A stretch of 54,941 nucleotides of DNA from Stenotrophomonas raiganjensis (SeqCode) (GCF_030658505.1 NZ_JAUTXR010000104.1:1-54941), one strand, 5' to 3'; counted from the stretch's first letter, positions 40,794-50,369 are shown. The notes: generated from the sequence alone by a model not told the origin. Numbers and translations are program-made.

Positions 40794-41573
40794 TTACAGC
40801 AGCTGGCGCAGCATCGCTTTGAGGCGTCGCCCTTCCAGCTGGAAGTAGTCGCGCTGCTCGCGCCAGGCGGGGAAGCGTTGCTCCACTTCGTGCCAGAACG
40901 CGGGCGAGTGGTTGGGCTGGATCAGGTGGCAGAGTTCGTGCACCAGCACATACTCGAACGCTTCCGAACGGCCAAGCACCAATGCCAGGTCCAGCGCCAT
41001 GCTGCCGTCGGGGGCCAGCGACCCCCATTGCGAGGACATCACCTTCAGCCGCAGGCGGCTGGGTGCGCGCGGCAGGGTGGGCAGGTACTTCGGCAGCCAG
41101 CGGCCGACGTCGGCGCGGGTCTGGGCTTCGTAGAACTCGCGCAGCAGGCGGCGCAGGGTGGCATCACCGCCACGGGTCGGCCATTGCACGCAGGCGCCGT
41201 GTCCGTCGATCTCCAGCCGCGCGTAGCGGCCTTCCTGCCAGCGCAGCGGCAGCAGTTCCCCGCGCAGGGGCAGCACGCCGTCTTCGCCGGGCTGCAGCGG
41301 CGCGGGCAGGCCCTGGCCCTGGTACTGGCGCAGCTGCAGTGCCAGCCAGTCGCGATGCTGTTCCAGGAAGCGTTCGCCCATCACCAGGCTGGCCCGTGGC
41401 GGCAGCGTCAACCGTGCGCCGCGCTCGTCCACGCTCAGCTTGATCCGGCGTGCACGCGGGTCGCGCACGCGCAGCACCTCGATCTCGGCATCCTCCAGCC
41501 GCAGGCGAACGGTGTCGCGCTGTACGGTTGCGGGCGGGGTCGGGCTGATCAGGCGGCGCAGCAGACGGCTCAT
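40794..41573 (-). CDS. YgjP-like (DUF45/WLM) zinc metallopeptidase
   Basis: 259 residues from ATG 41573. The C-terminal YVLVHELCHLIQPNHSPAFWHEVEQRFP has HExxH plus the downstream H-x8-E of the YgjP/WLM gluzincin-like group; SQWGSLAPDGSMALDLALVLG is also typical. The N-terminal beta region resembles the DUF45 N-terminus. Some relatives process DNA-protein crosslinks, but that is not established here. It is probably the last gene of a ttcA-rdgC-ygjP-like run, with 59 bases to rdgC. Confidence 0.85.
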   Translation of the reverse strand: MSRLLRRLISPTPPATVQRDTVRLRLEDAEIEVLRVRDPRARRIKLSVDERGARLTLPPRASLVMGERFLEQHRDWLALQLRQYQGQGLPAPLQPGEDGVLPLRGELLPLRWQEGRYARLEIDGHGACVQWPTRGGDATLRRLLREFYEAQTRADVGRWLPKYLPTLPRAPSRLRLKVMSSQWGSLAPDGSMALDLALVLGRSEAFEYVLVHELCHLIQPNHSPAFWHEVEQRFPAWREQRDYFQLEGRRLKAMLRQLL

Positions 41574-41632
41574 GTGCCCAGCATAGCGCCGCTTCGGGCC
41601 ACCGGATGACCGGCGGCCCACGGGCTGCCTGT

Positions 41633-42538
41633 TCAGTCAGCCTTGCTGAGCTTGAAGGCTTCTTCCAGCAACAGGAACAGTCGGCGGATCTCGGCGCTCT
41701 GCAGGGCGAAGCGGGCATCGAACTCGGCGCGGCGGCCGTCTTCGTCGGCATGCTCCAGCTGGTCCAGGGCACCGTCGAGGAACTTCAGCTTGCGCACGAT
41801 CAGGTCGTCGCCGATCACGAACGAGAGGTTGTCCTCGAAGACCAGTGCCAGCTTGGTCACCTGCTTGCCGGCATCCAGGTGCTTGTCGATCTCGTCGCAG
41901 CGCAGTTCCTGGTGCTGGCACTTGACCACTGCACCGCCTTCGACCGGATCCTTCATCTCGCACTCTTCGCCCAGGCTCAACCCGGTCGGCAGCGGCTCGC
42001 CGGCAATCCAGCCGGTCAGGATCGAACGCGGCGCGACTTCGGCGTTCAGCGGCATCGCCGGGAAGCTGCCGAGCAGGCCGCGGATGTCGGACATGAAGTA
42101 CTCGCCGGTCTTGCGGCTGGAGGTATCCACCGCGACGTAGCCATGCTGCAGGTCGATGAAGGCGTCGTTGCGCGAGGACTTCACGAAGGCGCGCGGCAGC
42201 AGTTCATGCAACAGGTCGTCCTTCATGCGCTTGCGCTCGCGGCCACCCGGGCGACGGCCTTCCTTCTCCTCGATCTCCTCCAGCTTGCGCTCGAGCAGGT
42301 CGTTGACCACCGCCGCCGGCAGGATCTTGTCCTCGCCGCCCACGGTCAGCCACAGGTGCTCGGCGATGCGGTGGGAGAGCAGTTCCTTCTCCTCGCGGCC
42401 GAACGGCGAGATGAAGCCGCGCGAATTCATTTCCAGCGCGCCGACCGGCTTCAGCAGGGCGTGCGGCAGCAGGGTGTCGACTTCGGAAAAATCGGTGGTG
42501 GTCGGGAAACGGAAGAACGTCAGGTTGCGAAAGAACAT
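41633..42538 (-). CDS. rdgC: Recombination-associated protein RdgC
   Basis: 301 residues, the family's usual length. The N-terminus MFFRNLTFFRF and the conserved MNSRGFISPFG, KILPAAVVNDLLERKLEEIEE..RRPGGRERKRMKDDLLHELLPRAFVKS and LTGWI segments are characteristic. RdgC forms a ring around DNA and restrains RecA. 36 bases downstream of ttcA on the same strand. Confidence 0.96.
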   Translation of the reverse strand: MFFRNLTFFRFPTTTDFSEVDTLLPHALLKPVGALEMNSRGFISPFGREEKELLSHRIAEHLWLTVGGEDKILPAAVVNDLLERKLEEIEEKEGRRPGGRERKRMKDDLLHELLPRAFVKSSRNDAFIDLQHGYVAVDTSSRKTGEYFMSDIRGLLGSFPAMPLNAEVAPRSILTGWIAGEPLPTGLSLGEECEMKDPVEGGAVVKCQHQELRCDEIDKHLDAGKQVTKLALVFEDNLSFVIGDDLIVRKLKFLDGALDQLEHADEDGRRAEFDARFALQSAEIRRLFLLLEEAFKLSKAD

Positions 42539-42574
42539 GGAATTCCGGATGGCAAAGAGGAAGGGCGACCGACC

Positions 42575-43495
42575 TTAAACGGCGGGCGTCTCGGGATCTG
42601 CGTCGGCGTCGGCCGGGGAGCCGGCCAGCCAGGCATGGGCGTCGGGCAGCGGCGCGTCGTCGCGACGGCCCAGCGCCATGAAGTCGAACAGGGTGGTGTC
42701 GGCCAGCTGCGAGGGCCGGACTTCGCCCATGGCACGCGCGATCTGCTCGATGCGGCCCGGGTGGTCCTTTTCCCACTGCTTCAGCATCAGGCCGACCTGG
42801 CGGCGCTGCAGGTTCTCCTGGCTGCCGCACAGGTTGCAGGGAATGATCGGGAACTGGCGTGCCTGTGCGTACTCAACGATGTCGCTTTCGCGCACATAGG
42901 CCAGCGGCCGGATCACCACGTGCCTGCCGTCGTCGCTGCGCAGCTTCGGCGGCATGCCCGACAGCTTGGCGTGGTGGAACAGGTTCATGAAGAACGTGGC
43001 CACCATGTCGTCGCGGTGGTGGCCCAGCGCGATCTTGGTGAAACCGTGGGTTTCGGCGTAGTTGTACAGCGCGCCACGACGCAGGCGCGAGCACAGCGAA
43101 CACATGGTCTTGCCTTCCGGAATGACCCGGCTGACCACCGAATAGGTGTCCTGCTCGATGATGTGGTACGGCACGCCCAGCCCTGCCAGGTACTCCGGCA
43201 GGATGTGCTCGGGGAAGCCCGGCTGCTTCTGGTCCAGGTTGACCGCCACCAGTTCGAACGGCACCGGCGCCTTCTTCTGCAGCTGCAGCAGCACGTCCAG
43301 CAGGGTGTAGCTGTCCTTGCCGCCGGACAGGCAGACCATGACCTTGTCGCCGGCCTCGATCATGCCGAAGTCGGCAATCGCCTCGCCGACCTGGCGGCGC
43401 AGGCGCTTGGCCAGTTTGTGCTGCTCGCGCTCGGCCACGCGTGGATCGCGGGCGGCGCGCGGCTGGGGATCGGGAAGGGAGATCACGGCACTCAT
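42575..43495 (-). CDS. ttcA: tRNA 2-thiocytidine biosynthesis protein TtcA
   Basis: 306 residues from ATG 43495; an ATG three codons earlier (43504) is possible. SGGKDS at 57-62 is the PP-loop for [13 protein letters not shown] and a later [12 protein letters not shown] provide the Fe-S cysteines, and [18 protein letters not shown] is conserved. TtcA installs 2-thiocytidine at position 32 of certain tRNAs. It is the first gene of the rdgC-containing run. Confidence 0.96.
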   Translation of the reverse strand: MSAVISLPDPQPRAARDPRVAEREQHKLAKRLRRQVGEAIADFGMIEAGDKVMVCLSGGKDSYTLLDVLLQLQKKAPVPFELVAVNLDQKQPGFPEHILPEYLAGLGVPYHIIEQDTYSVVSRVIPEGKTMCSLCSRLRRGALYNYAETHGFTKIALGHHRDDMVATFFMNLFHHAKLSGMPPKLRSDDGRHVVIRPLAYVRESDIVEYAQARQFPIIPCNLCGSQENLQRRQVGLMLKQWEKDHPGRIEQIARAMGEVRPSQLADTTLFDFMALGRRDDAPLPDAHAWLAGSPADADADPETPAV

Positions 43496-43586
43496 GGGTT
43501 CCATTCTAACGGCTCGGAGCCGCCCCGGCCGGGGGTCGGGATTCCCCTCTCCCGGCAGTCATCAACGCTGTGTATGCTCGGAGGCT

Positions 43587-43790
43587 GTGGACACCTACAG
43601 CCCCGCCGAGATCGTCGAGCACCTCGCCGCCCTGCGCGCCGAGCACCGCCTGCTGGATGAGCAGATCACCCGCATGGCCGCCAATGGCGAGGACGAACTG
43701 GAAGCCAAGCGCCTGAAGCGGCGCAAGCTGCAGCTGAAGGACTGCATCGCCAGGCTGGAAAGCCTGCAGATTCCCGACGAGCCGGCCTGA
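43587..43790 (+). CDS. YdcH-family (DUF465) small protein
   Basis: 67 residues, GTG start with GGAGG at 43580-43584. EIVEHLAALRAEHRLLDEQITRMAANGEDELEAKRLKRRKLQLKDCIARLE is a two-helix coiled-coil hairpin as in the YdcH/DUF465 family, whose function is not established. TATGCT at 43573-43578 could be a -10, but that would place transcription start almost at the GTG. Divergent from ttcA. Confidence 0.88.
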   Translation: MDTYSPAEIVEHLAALRAEHRLLDEQITRMAANGEDELEAKRLKRRKLQLKDCIARLESLQIPDEPA

Positions 43791-43800
43791 GCCGGGTTCA

Positions 43801-43861
43801 GGTGGGTGCCAACCTTGGTTGGCACGGCTGGAAGGTGTGTGGACCAAGGCCCACACCCACC
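43801..43861. repeat. Double-hairpin repeat, second copy
   Basis: Closing arms GGTGGGTG (43801-43808) and CACCCACC (43854-43861), with an inner perfect hairpin GTGCCAACC/GGTTGGCAC (43806-43825) and a second one, GTGTGG/CCACAC (43837-43856). Same plan as 1081-1163 with different inner stems that stay paired. Lies between convergent genes. Confidence 0.7.
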
Positions 43862-43880
43862 GCGTGGCGCGGCGCTACCT

Positions 43881-46517
43881 TCAATCCTGCGGCGCAGCCT
43901 CGTCCGGACGTGCCGCTTCCGGGCTGACCCGTTCGATGGTGTGGCGCAGCTCGCGGCCGAGGATGAACTTGGCATCCTTGGCCCAGGCATCGAGGCGCTC
44001 GTCGAACAGCAGCTTGCTGTTCTCGTCCGGCCACACCAGGCGCAGCTCACGCAGCTTCTGGATGAAGCCACGGAACAGGGTGCGGTCGAAGAACTCCGGC
44101 GCGGCCGGGGCATAGAGCAGGCTCAGGCGCTGCGCGGCCTGCTGGCACAGGCTTTCCAGCTCAGCCGCACCCAGCACGCCCGGGCCGTTCTTCACCAGCA
44201 CCGAGATGGCGATGTAGTAGCGCTCGAACGCCTGCTGCAGCGAATGGCCGATCGCCCGCAGGCGGAACACCTCGTCGGTCTGCCCGGTGTTGCGCGCAAG
44301 GATGCCGCCATCGTCGTCATTGACGTTCTGCAGCAGGCCCTCACGCACGAACACGTTGATGGTCTGGTCGATGCGCTGCGCGAACTCGTCCTCGCTCCAC
44401 GGCAGGAACAGCTCGGCCTGCAGGAACGGGTACACCGTGCGGCCCAGCTGGACCAGGCCGGTGCGGCTCATGCGGCGGTTGTTCTGGAAGCAGCAGGCGA
44501 CCCACGACGAGGCGGTGAACAGGTGCAGCACGTTGTTGCGGAAGTAGCTCAGCAGCACCGCGGTATCGCCGCTGACGCTGAGCACATCGCCCAGCGGGTG
44601 CTTGATGCGGGTGAGGACGTTGATTTCCTCGGCATGGGCGATGATCCGCTCCGGCGAGTGCGGGGTCACCGTCACCCGGTCCGAGTACGGCATCTCGACC
44701 AGCAGCGTCTTGCACAGCTCGATCTGCGCGATCAGGTCGGCCTCGCCCATCGCATGCTTCGGCGTGGACAGCAGCGCCAGCGCCAGCAGGTTGATCGGGT
44801 TGACGTCGGCAGCGCCGTTGATGCGCACCTGGATGCGTTCGGCCAGCGTATCCACCGTGGTCGACAGCCACGCCGGCTTCTCGTCCTCGGAGACCGCCTC
44901 GCCCTTCCACTCCGGCGCCTTCTCGGCGAGCACGTCGTTCAGTGCGATCGGTTCGCCGAAGTTCACCACCACCTGGCCGTAGTTCTGCTTGAGCACCTTG
45001 GGGATGCCCCACAGCAGCGACCAGATCGATTCCTTTTCCTTCGGCCGCCCGGACAGTTCGTCCAGGTAGCTGCCGCCTTCCATCAGCTTCTCATAGCCGA
45101 TGTAGATGGGCTGGAACAGCACCGGCTTGCGCGGCTGGCGCAGGAACGCACGCAGCGTCATCGAGATCATGCCGCCCTTGGGCTGCAGCAGTCGGCCGGT
45201 ACGCGAGCGGCCGCCTTCGACGAAGTACTCCAGCGAGTAGCCACCGGCCACCAGCTGCGCGACGTATTCGCTGAGCACCGCCGAGTACAGCGCGTTGCCA
45301 CGGATCGAGCGGCGGATGAAGAACGCACCGCCCTTGCGCAGCAGGGTGCCGACCACCGGCAGGTTCAGGTTGATGCCGGCCACGATGTGCGGCGGCACGA
45401 TGCCACGGTCGTACAGCAGGTACGACAGCAGCAGGTAGTCCATGTGGCTGCGGTGGCTGGGCACGTAGACCACTTCATGGCCCGGCGCGGCGGCCTTGAA
45501 CTTGTCCAGGTGGTGCACCAGCACGCCCGCATAGATGCGGTTCCACACGTGGCTGAGCATGAAGCTGGCCGAACGCACCACCGGGCTGGAATAGTCCGCG
45601 GCGATTTCCCAGGCGTAGGCGTGTGCCTTCTTCCAGGCATCGGCCGTCTTCGAATTGTCGCGCTTGGCCTGTGCGGCGATCGCTTCGCGCACCGGTTCGG
45701 CCGCCAGCACCTGGTCGACCAGCAGGCGCCGGGTCGACAGGTCGGGGCCGATCACCGATTCACGGATGCGGCGGAAATGGGTACGCAGCACGCGCTGCAG
45801 CTTGCGCACCGTACGCTCCGGCTCCAGGCCTTCGTCCACGGTGCTGCGCAGCGAGATCGGCGGGGCAAAGCGGACGATGGTGCTGCGGCCGTTGAGCAGC
45901 ACCGCCAGCAGGCGGCGGAAGCGGCCGACCAGCGCCCAGTTTTCCGAGAACAGCACGGCGAACCAGCCGCTCTGCTTGTCCGGCGCGCGACCGACGAAGA
46001 TCGACACCGGCACCAGGTGCACGTCCAGGTCATCGCGCACGCGATGGGCCTGCAGCACCTTGGCCAGCGAGTCCGAATGGGTCTTGGCGCCACGCTGCTC
46101 GGGAATCAGCGAATTGCTGGAGCTGCGCCGCGACAGCGCCAGGTAAGCGCGCTTGCGACCGGTCGGGTCACCGGCCAGCGGCACCAGCGGCGATGGCAGG
46201 CCGGCCTGGCGGCAGGCCTTGTCCAGGATCAGCGCATTGGACAGGCCGTAGTCTTCCAGCACGTACATGACCGGGCGGCCATCGTTGTACTGGCCCGGGT
46301 CTTCCGGCTCGATTTTCAGCGACAGCCACGGCTCGACCAGGCGGCCCAGCAGGCGAGCCCACAGCGGGCGGCGGCCGGCCGGACGCGCGTGCGCGGGCGG
46401 CGGTACCGGGTTCGGGCCGGTACCGGTCGAGGGGGACGCCGGCACCGTATCGGCGGGCGTCGACTGGGATTCTTCGCCGGGGAACGGCAGCGGGTTCTGT
46501 TTCGACATCGGCGCCAT
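43881..46517 (-). CDS. plsB: Glycerol-3-phosphate 1-O-acyltransferase PlsB
   Basis: 878 residues. VPSHRSHMDYLLLSYLLY is the HX4D acyltransferase block, followed by GAFFIRRSIRGNALYSAVLSEYV and FVEGGRSRTGRLLQPKGGM. These are the glycerol-3-phosphate binding blocks of the membrane enzyme that makes lysophosphatidic acid. The ATG at 46517 overlaps the stop of the upstream lipoprotein gene (TAATG), favouring it over the ATG at 46508. Confidence 0.95.
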   Translation of the reverse strand: MAPMSKQNPLPFPGEESQSTPADTVPASPSTGTGPNPVPPPAHARPAGRRPLWARLLGRLVEPWLSLKIEPEDPGQYNDGRPVMYVLEDYGLSNALILDKACRQAGLPSPLVPLAGDPTGRKRAYLALSRRSSSNSLIPEQRGAKTHSDSLAKVLQAHRVRDDLDVHLVPVSIFVGRAPDKQSGWFAVLFSENWALVGRFRRLLAVLLNGRSTIVRFAPPISLRSTVDEGLEPERTVRKLQRVLRTHFRRIRESVIGPDLSTRRLLVDQVLAAEPVREAIAAQAKRDNSKTADAWKKAHAYAWEIAADYSSPVVRSASFMLSHVWNRIYAGVLVHHLDKFKAAAPGHEVVYVPSHRSHMDYLLLSYLLYDRGIVPPHIVAGINLNLPVVGTLLRKGGAFFIRRSIRGNALYSAVLSEYVAQLVAGGYSLEYFVEGGRSRTGRLLQPKGGMISMTLRAFLRQPRKPVLFQPIYIGYEKLMEGGSYLDELSGRPKEKESIWSLLWGIPKVLKQNYGQVVVNFGEPIALNDVLAEKAPEWKGEAVSEDEKPAWLSTTVDTLAERIQVRINGAADVNPINLLALALLSTPKHAMGEADLIAQIELCKTLLVEMPYSDRVTVTPHSPERIIAHAEEINVLTRIKHPLGDVLSVSGDTAVLLSYFRNNVLHLFTASSWVACCFQNNRRMSRTGLVQLGRTVYPFLQAELFLPWSEDEFAQRIDQTINVFVREGLLQNVNDDDGGILARNTGQTDEVFRLRAIGHSLQQAFERYYIAISVLVKNGPGVLGAAELESLCQQAAQRLSLLYAPAAPEFFDRTLFRGFIQKLRELRLVWPDENSKLLFDERLDAWAKDAKFILGRELRHTIERVSPEAARPDEAAPQD

Positions 46518-47470
46518 TATGGCTTAGGCGGCGGCGTTGCCGCTTCCCCACCCTCGGCGGGGGCTTCAGCCGGTGCCGGCGACGCAGCCGCGCGGGCCGC
46601 ATCAGCCCTGCGCAGCAGCGCATCGGTGTCGGCCAGGGTGCGGGTCAGGTACCAGTGGCCCTCACGCCGGCTCAGCGGCAGCTGCAGGGTCATCTCTCGG
46701 CCGGCCAGGTCGTAGTGCAGGCGTACCAGCGCGTTGTCGCCTTCCACCGACAGCAGTTCGCCACGCACGCTGCGCAGCGCGTCATCCACACCCAGCCCAT
46801 AGCTGCCCAGCACCGCCTTGAGGGTGTGGATGAACGGTGCCAGCTGCTGCAGGCTGCCTTCCATGCCGGCCGCCTGCAGGCCGGCTTCGTCATCGAAGCC
46901 GACCTTGCCGGCGGCAGCGACCAGGGCGGCGATGGTGCTGCGGGCACGTGCGCGGTCGCTGATCGGGGCGCCCTGCGCCCAGCTGGCGAGGGTTTCGACC
47001 AGGGCGATGTAGTGGGCCTGCTGGCCGGGCGTATAGCCCTTCTGGTGGCGCAGGTACTGCACACCGAAGTTGCCCATCGACTGCGCGGCCTGGCGCACGG
47101 CGCCGGCCTGGCCGGCCAGCTGGCGGTCGAAGCTGCGCTGCAGTTCGGCGCTGGCATTGGGCTTGCGCAGTGCAGCCAGCATCGGCAGCAGCTGGTCGCC
47201 CAGTGGCAGTTCGGTCAGCGGCCACTGGCTGTGGCCCTCGGTCCAGGCCTGCTGCAGGCGCTGGTACTGGCTGGGTGGCACCGACAGCCGGGCGTAGCCG
47301 ACCAGATCGTCCTCGGCCAGGCGCAGGGCCATCGCCTGTACCGCCGCGACCGGTTCGGCCGCCGGCCTGGCCGGATCGTTGGCCGGTTCACGGCACGCGG
47401 CCACCGCCAGCAGCAGCATGGCCGCCAGCCCCCATCCACGCGCAGACCTTCCTCGCACCGCCACGCTCAT
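46517..47470 (-). CDS. Lipoprotein of unknown function coupled to plsB
   Basis: 317 residues from ATG 47470, which gives a good signal peptide (GWGLAAMLLLAVAAC) with lipobox AVAAC. The mature protein is mostly helical (LAEDDLVGYARLSVPPSQYQRLQQAW, HYIALVETLASWAQGAPISDRARAR), with a beta-rich C-terminal part and a Pro/Ala tail. No family named. Its stop overlaps the plsB start, so translation of the two is linked. That suggests, but does not prove, an envelope lipid-related role. Confidence 0.8.
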   Translation of the reverse strand: MSVAVRGRSARGWGLAAMLLLAVAACREPANDPARPAAEPVAAVQAMALRLAEDDLVGYARLSVPPSQYQRLQQAWTEGHSQWPLTELPLGDQLLPMLAALRKPNASAELQRSFDRQLAGQAGAVRQAAQSMGNFGVQYLRHQKGYTPGQQAHYIALVETLASWAQGAPISDRARARSTIAALVAAAGKVGFDDEAGLQAAGMEGSLQQLAPFIHTLKAVLGSYGLGVDDALRSVRGELLSVEGDNALVRLHYDLAGREMTLQLPLSRREGHWYLTRTLADTDALLRRADAARAAASPAPAEAPAEGGEAATPPPKP

Positions 47471-47558
47471 GCACTCGGACTCCCCGGACCGGTCCGCATC
47501 TTGCGGCCTGCGACGTGACAGCGGCAAGCCGGGACGTCACGGTTTTCGGCCAAGAGGG

Positions 47559-47593
47559 TCAGATCCCTTCTGCCGCGGGCAGAAGGGATCTGA
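47559..47593. repeat. Perfect 16-bp inverted repeat (TCAGATCC type)
   Basis: TCAGATCCCTTCTGCC (47559-47574) and GGCAGAAGGGATCTGA (47578-47593) with a three-base loop. A related 19-bp version is at 54637-54679. Together with the RNA candidate and terminators below it accounts for most of the 461-base gap 47471-47931. Confidence 0.8.
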
Positions 47594-47614
47594 GCCCAGA
47601 GCCGCCACCGGCAT

Positions 47615-47651
47615 AAAAAAAGAGCCCGGATCACGGGGATCCCAGGCTCTT
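47615..47651 (-). terminator. Intrinsic terminator (minus strand) not belonging to pyrF
   Basis: AGAGCC (47621-47626) pairs with GGCTCT (47645-47650), with an inner GGATC/GATCC stem. On the minus strand it is followed by seven Ts (47615-47621). pyrF has its own terminator 220 bases earlier, so this one closes another transcript. Confidence 0.75.
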
Positions 47652-47755
47652 CAAGCCGGCGCGGGGCCGGTGGACAGTGTTGTGGCACATGTCCGGTCCA
47701 GGGACCGGATGGCGGCGATCCTACGCTGCCCTTCAAGTTAAGGCAACACTTCACG
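47615..47755 (-). ncRNA. Candidate small RNA ending at the orphan terminator
   Basis: On the minus strand an A/T-rich patch with TATATG (47762-47767) precedes about 140 bases that fold neatly. AGTGTTG (start near 47750) pairs with CAACACT (end near 47676); inside is TCCGGTC-CCTG-GACCGGA. A CCGGC/GCCGG hairpin (47656-47670) follows, then the terminator. No ORF is present. It does not match an RNA family I know. Promoter strength and 5' end are uncertain. Confidence 0.5.
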
Positions 47756-47872
47756 TAGTGCCATATAAATCATTGATTTTATTGATTAGCATGATGTCTG
47801 GCGCCGGGGCCATGAAATCTACGGCAGGTTTTGCGGCGATTCGGGCACAACCCGTCCTCGAGGCAGATGCAG

Positions 47873-47904
47873 AAACGCCATCCCGCGCGGGTCGGGATGG
47901 CGTT
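47873..47904 (-). terminator. Intrinsic terminator of pyrF
   Basis: CGCCATCCCG/CGGGATGGCG form a perfect 10-bp stem (47876-47885 with 47893-47902), followed on the minus strand by TTT at 47873-47875. It begins about 30 bases after the pyrF stop. Confidence 0.75.
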
Positions 47905-47931
47905 CGAGCCTGCAGCCCTGGCAGCGGAATC

Positions 47932-48657
47932 TCAGCGCGCAGCCAGCGCGGAGGCGATTTCCTGCTGGATGGCCCGCGCCGCAGCCTGCGGATCCGCAGC
48001 CAGGCGGATCGGGCGACCGACCACGATGGCGTCGGCGCCATCGGCGAATGCCTGGGCCACGCCGACCGTGCGCTTCTGGTCATCGCCCACCGGGCCACCC
48101 GGGCGGATGCCCGGGCACACGATCGAGAACCCGGCACCGGTGGCGGCGCGGATCGGTCCGGCTTCCTGGCCCGAGGCGATCACGCCATCGATGCCGGCGG
48201 CCTGGGCGGCCAGGGCGCGCTCGACCACCACGTCCACCGGTTCGCGGTCGATGCCCATCTGCGCCAGGTCCGGGCGGCCCATCGAGGTCAGCACGGTCAC
48301 CGCCAACAGGCGCATGTCGCTGCTGTTGGCAACCGCGCAGGCTTCCATCATCGCCGGATGCCAGCCGTGGATGGTGGCGTAGCTGACCGGCCACTGCGAC
48401 AGGCGCTTGATCACCGCGGCGGCGGTGGCCGGGATGTCGAAGAACTTCAGGTCGACGAACACGCGCTTGTCGCGGCGGGCCAGCTCATCAAGCACCTGGA
48501 AGTACTCGCCGGAGGCGAGCAGTTCCATGCCGATCTTGTAGAACGCCACGCTGTCGCCGAGACGATCGACCCACTCAAGTGCCTGCACGCGGTCAGGTAC
48601 GTCCAGCGCGAAGATCAGACGCTCATCATCGCGCAACGGCAGCGGCGCGCGGCTCAC
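47932..48657 (-). CDS. pyrF: Orotidine 5'-phosphate decarboxylase
   Basis: 241 residues, GTG start in a GTGA overlap with the phosphatase stop. [24 protein letters not shown] (Lys and Asp of the catalytic tetrad; the usual His is Phe), [20 protein letters not shown] and VCPGIRP are the landmarks. Last step of UMP synthesis. Coupled to a nucleotidase-like lipoprotein gene and followed by its own terminator. Confidence 0.96.
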   Translation of the reverse strand: MSRAPLPLRDDERLIFALDVPDRVQALEWVDRLGDSVAFYKIGMELLASGEYFQVLDELARRDKRVFVDLKFFDIPATAAAVIKRLSQWPVSYATIHGWHPAMMEACAVANSSDMRLLAVTVLTSMGRPDLAQMGIDREPVDVVVERALAAQAAGIDGVIASGQEAGPIRAATGAGFSIVCPGIRPGGPVGDDQKRTVGVAQAFADGADAIVVGRPIRLAADPQAAARAIQQEIASALAAR

Positions 48658-49577
48658 GGTGCGTAGTCCAGAGCGGCGCGCTTGGCGTCATGGCGGGCCT
48701 GGCGCGACTGGCTGTAATCGTTGTTGAACTGCGCCGGCTCGAAGCCGCCGTAGGTCGGGTTCGGCAGCATCCACCAGCGCTCGCCGAACCAGTCGTGGTA
48801 CTGCTGCAGCAGGGCGTCACGGCCTTCATTGGTGTTGGCGGTCACTTCCACGAAGTCGCCCAGCTGGTCGCCGAACTGCATCAGCACGCGGTACTTCTGC
48901 CCGGCCAGGCGGCGGCGGCAGTTCTTCTCGCTGCCAGCCTGCTCGCAGCCTTCGACCACGGTGCCCAGGCCCAGGAACACGCTGTCATCGGCCACCGGCA
49001 GGCCCTGCTCGCGCAGGTTGGCCAGGGTCGCATCCTTCAGGTGCACGGCGCGGTTGGAGATGTACAGCAGGGTCACGCCCTTGGCGTTGGCCGCCTTGGC
49101 GAAATCGACCACGCCCGGGATCGCCTTGGCCTTCTTTTCGGCCACCCACTGGTCCCAGGTCATTTCATCGTATTCCTTGCCGTCGCGCACCAGGCGCGCC
49201 TGGTAGGGCGAGTTGTCCAGCACGGTCTCGTCCACGTCCAGCACCACGGCCGGCTTCAGGCCCTTGGCCTCGTTGCCGCGTTCTTCCGGCACCAGCGCGT
49301 CCCAGTGGGCTTCCTTCAGCGCGGCGTCCAGGCGGTCGGCGGCGGCGCGGTAGGTCTGCTCGGTGATCGCCTTGTACTCCTGCGCACGCTGCATCCACAG
49401 CACCGCATTGAGGTTGTCGTTGGCAGTGGCATCGAGCGCATCATCGGCCTTGGCAGCGGCGGCCGGGGCCTCCGGCGCAGTGGCTTCGGCGGCAGGCGCA
49501 TCCACGCGCTTGCAGGCGGACAGGCCCAGCGCCGCAGTGGCGAGCAGGGTCAGGGACAGGGAAACAGGACGACGCAT
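48654..49577 (-). CDS. Lipoprotein e(P4)-type acid phosphatase/5'-nucleotidase (HAD, class C)
   Basis: 307 residues. Lipobox LGLSAC|K, an Ala-rich linker, then [20 protein letters not shown] with the DxD nucleophile/acid pair of HAD phosphatases. [26 protein letters not shown] and the C-terminal [13 protein letters not shown] match class C acid phosphatases such as Haemophilus e(P4). Likely an outer-membrane enzyme dephosphorylating nucleotides for uptake. Overlap with pyrF ties nucleotide salvage to pyrimidine synthesis. Divergent from yceH. Confidence 0.9.
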   Translation of the reverse strand: MRRPVSLSLTLLATAALGLSACKRVDAPAAEATAPEAPAAAAKADDALDATANDNLNAVLWMQRAQEYKAITEQTYRAAADRLDAALKEAHWDALVPEERGNEAKGLKPAVVLDVDETVLDNSPYQARLVRDGKEYDEMTWDQWVAEKKAKAIPGVVDFAKAANAKGVTLLYISNRAVHLKDATLANLREQGLPVADDSVFLGLGTVVEGCEQAGSEKNCRRRLAGQKYRVLMQFGDQLGDFVEVTANTNEGRDALLQQYHDWFGERWWMLPNPTYGGFEPAQFNNDYSQSRQARHDAKRAALDYAP

Positions 49578-49678
49578 GGATTCACCGGCAATCAGATATA
49601 CCGGCGCATTTTACCGGCAAAGCCGGCCCTGGGACGGCTATGCTTGGCGGTTGACCCGTTGCCCTTCCGGAGGCCGCC

Positions 49679-50332
49679 ATGACCGATTCCGTCCAGACCC
49701 CCGACGTCCCTCTGCTCGACGCCGTGCAGGCCCGCCTGCTGGGCTGCCTGGTGGAGAAGGAGGCGACCACCCCGGACACCTACCCGCTGACCGTCAACGC
49801 CGCCCAATCGGCCGCCAACCAGAAGACCGCCCGCGAGCCGGTGATGAACGTCGACGCCGGCAGCGTGCAGCACGCCCTGCGCCAGCTGGAAACGCTGGGC
49901 CTGGCCCGCCAGCACTTCTCTTCGCGCGCCGACCGCTACGAGCACCGCCTGCAGGCCGCGCTGGACCTGACCCGGCAGCAGACCGTGCTGCTGGCGATGC
50001 TGCTGCTGCGTGGGCCACAGACCCTGGGCGAGCTGGTCTCGCGCAGCGAGCGCCTGCACCGCTTCGCCGACGCCGACGAAGCCCGCCACGCCATCGACCG
50101 CCTGCAGCAGCGTGCGCTGCTGGTGGTGCTGCCACGCGCCAGCGGGCAGCGCGAAGACCGCTACATGCACCTGCTGTGCGGCGAAGTGGATGGCGCAGCG
50201 CTGGCGGCCAAGTACGCCAGCAGCGGCGGCAGCAGCGACGCGGCCGACCCCGGCCTGGCCGAGCGCGTGGCCCAGCTGGAAGCAGCCGTAGCCGAACTGC
50301 AGGCACAGCTGGCCGAACTGCGCGGTAACTGA
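49679..50332 (+). CDS. YceH-family (DUF480) protein
   Basis: 217 residues, ATG with GGAGG upstream. [36 protein letters not shown] is the DUF480 signature. Two winged-helix-like domains follow, and a C-terminal coiled coil ([20 protein letters not shown]). Function not established; sometimes linked to membrane or virulence regulation in relatives. A SMAG hairpin follows. Confidence 0.93.
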   Translation: MTDSVQTPDVPLLDAVQARLLGCLVEKEATTPDTYPLTVNAAQSAANQKTAREPVMNVDAGSVQHALRQLETLGLARQHFSSRADRYEHRLQAALDLTRQQTVLLAMLLLRGPQTLGELVSRSERLHRFADADEARHAIDRLQQRALLVVLPRASGQREDRYMHLLCGEVDGAALAAKYASSGGSSDAADPGLAERVAQLEAAVAELQAQLAELRGN

Positions 50333-50346
50333 GGCGCAGCCGCAGG

Positions 50347-50369
50347 GTAGTGCCGGCCACCGGCCGGCA
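50347..50369 (+). repeat. SMAG/REP-type hairpin
   Basis: GTAG-TGCCGGCC-ACC-GGCCGGCA, 15 bases after the yceH-like stop, between convergent genes. Confidence 0.8.

Noticed and set aside
47471..47931. Possible tRNA or 6S RNA in the gap downstream of pyrF
   Set aside because: No cloverleaf with a T-loop GTTCRA motif was found, and the fold lacks the long 6S rod with a central bubble; kept only as an unclassified sRNA candidate.
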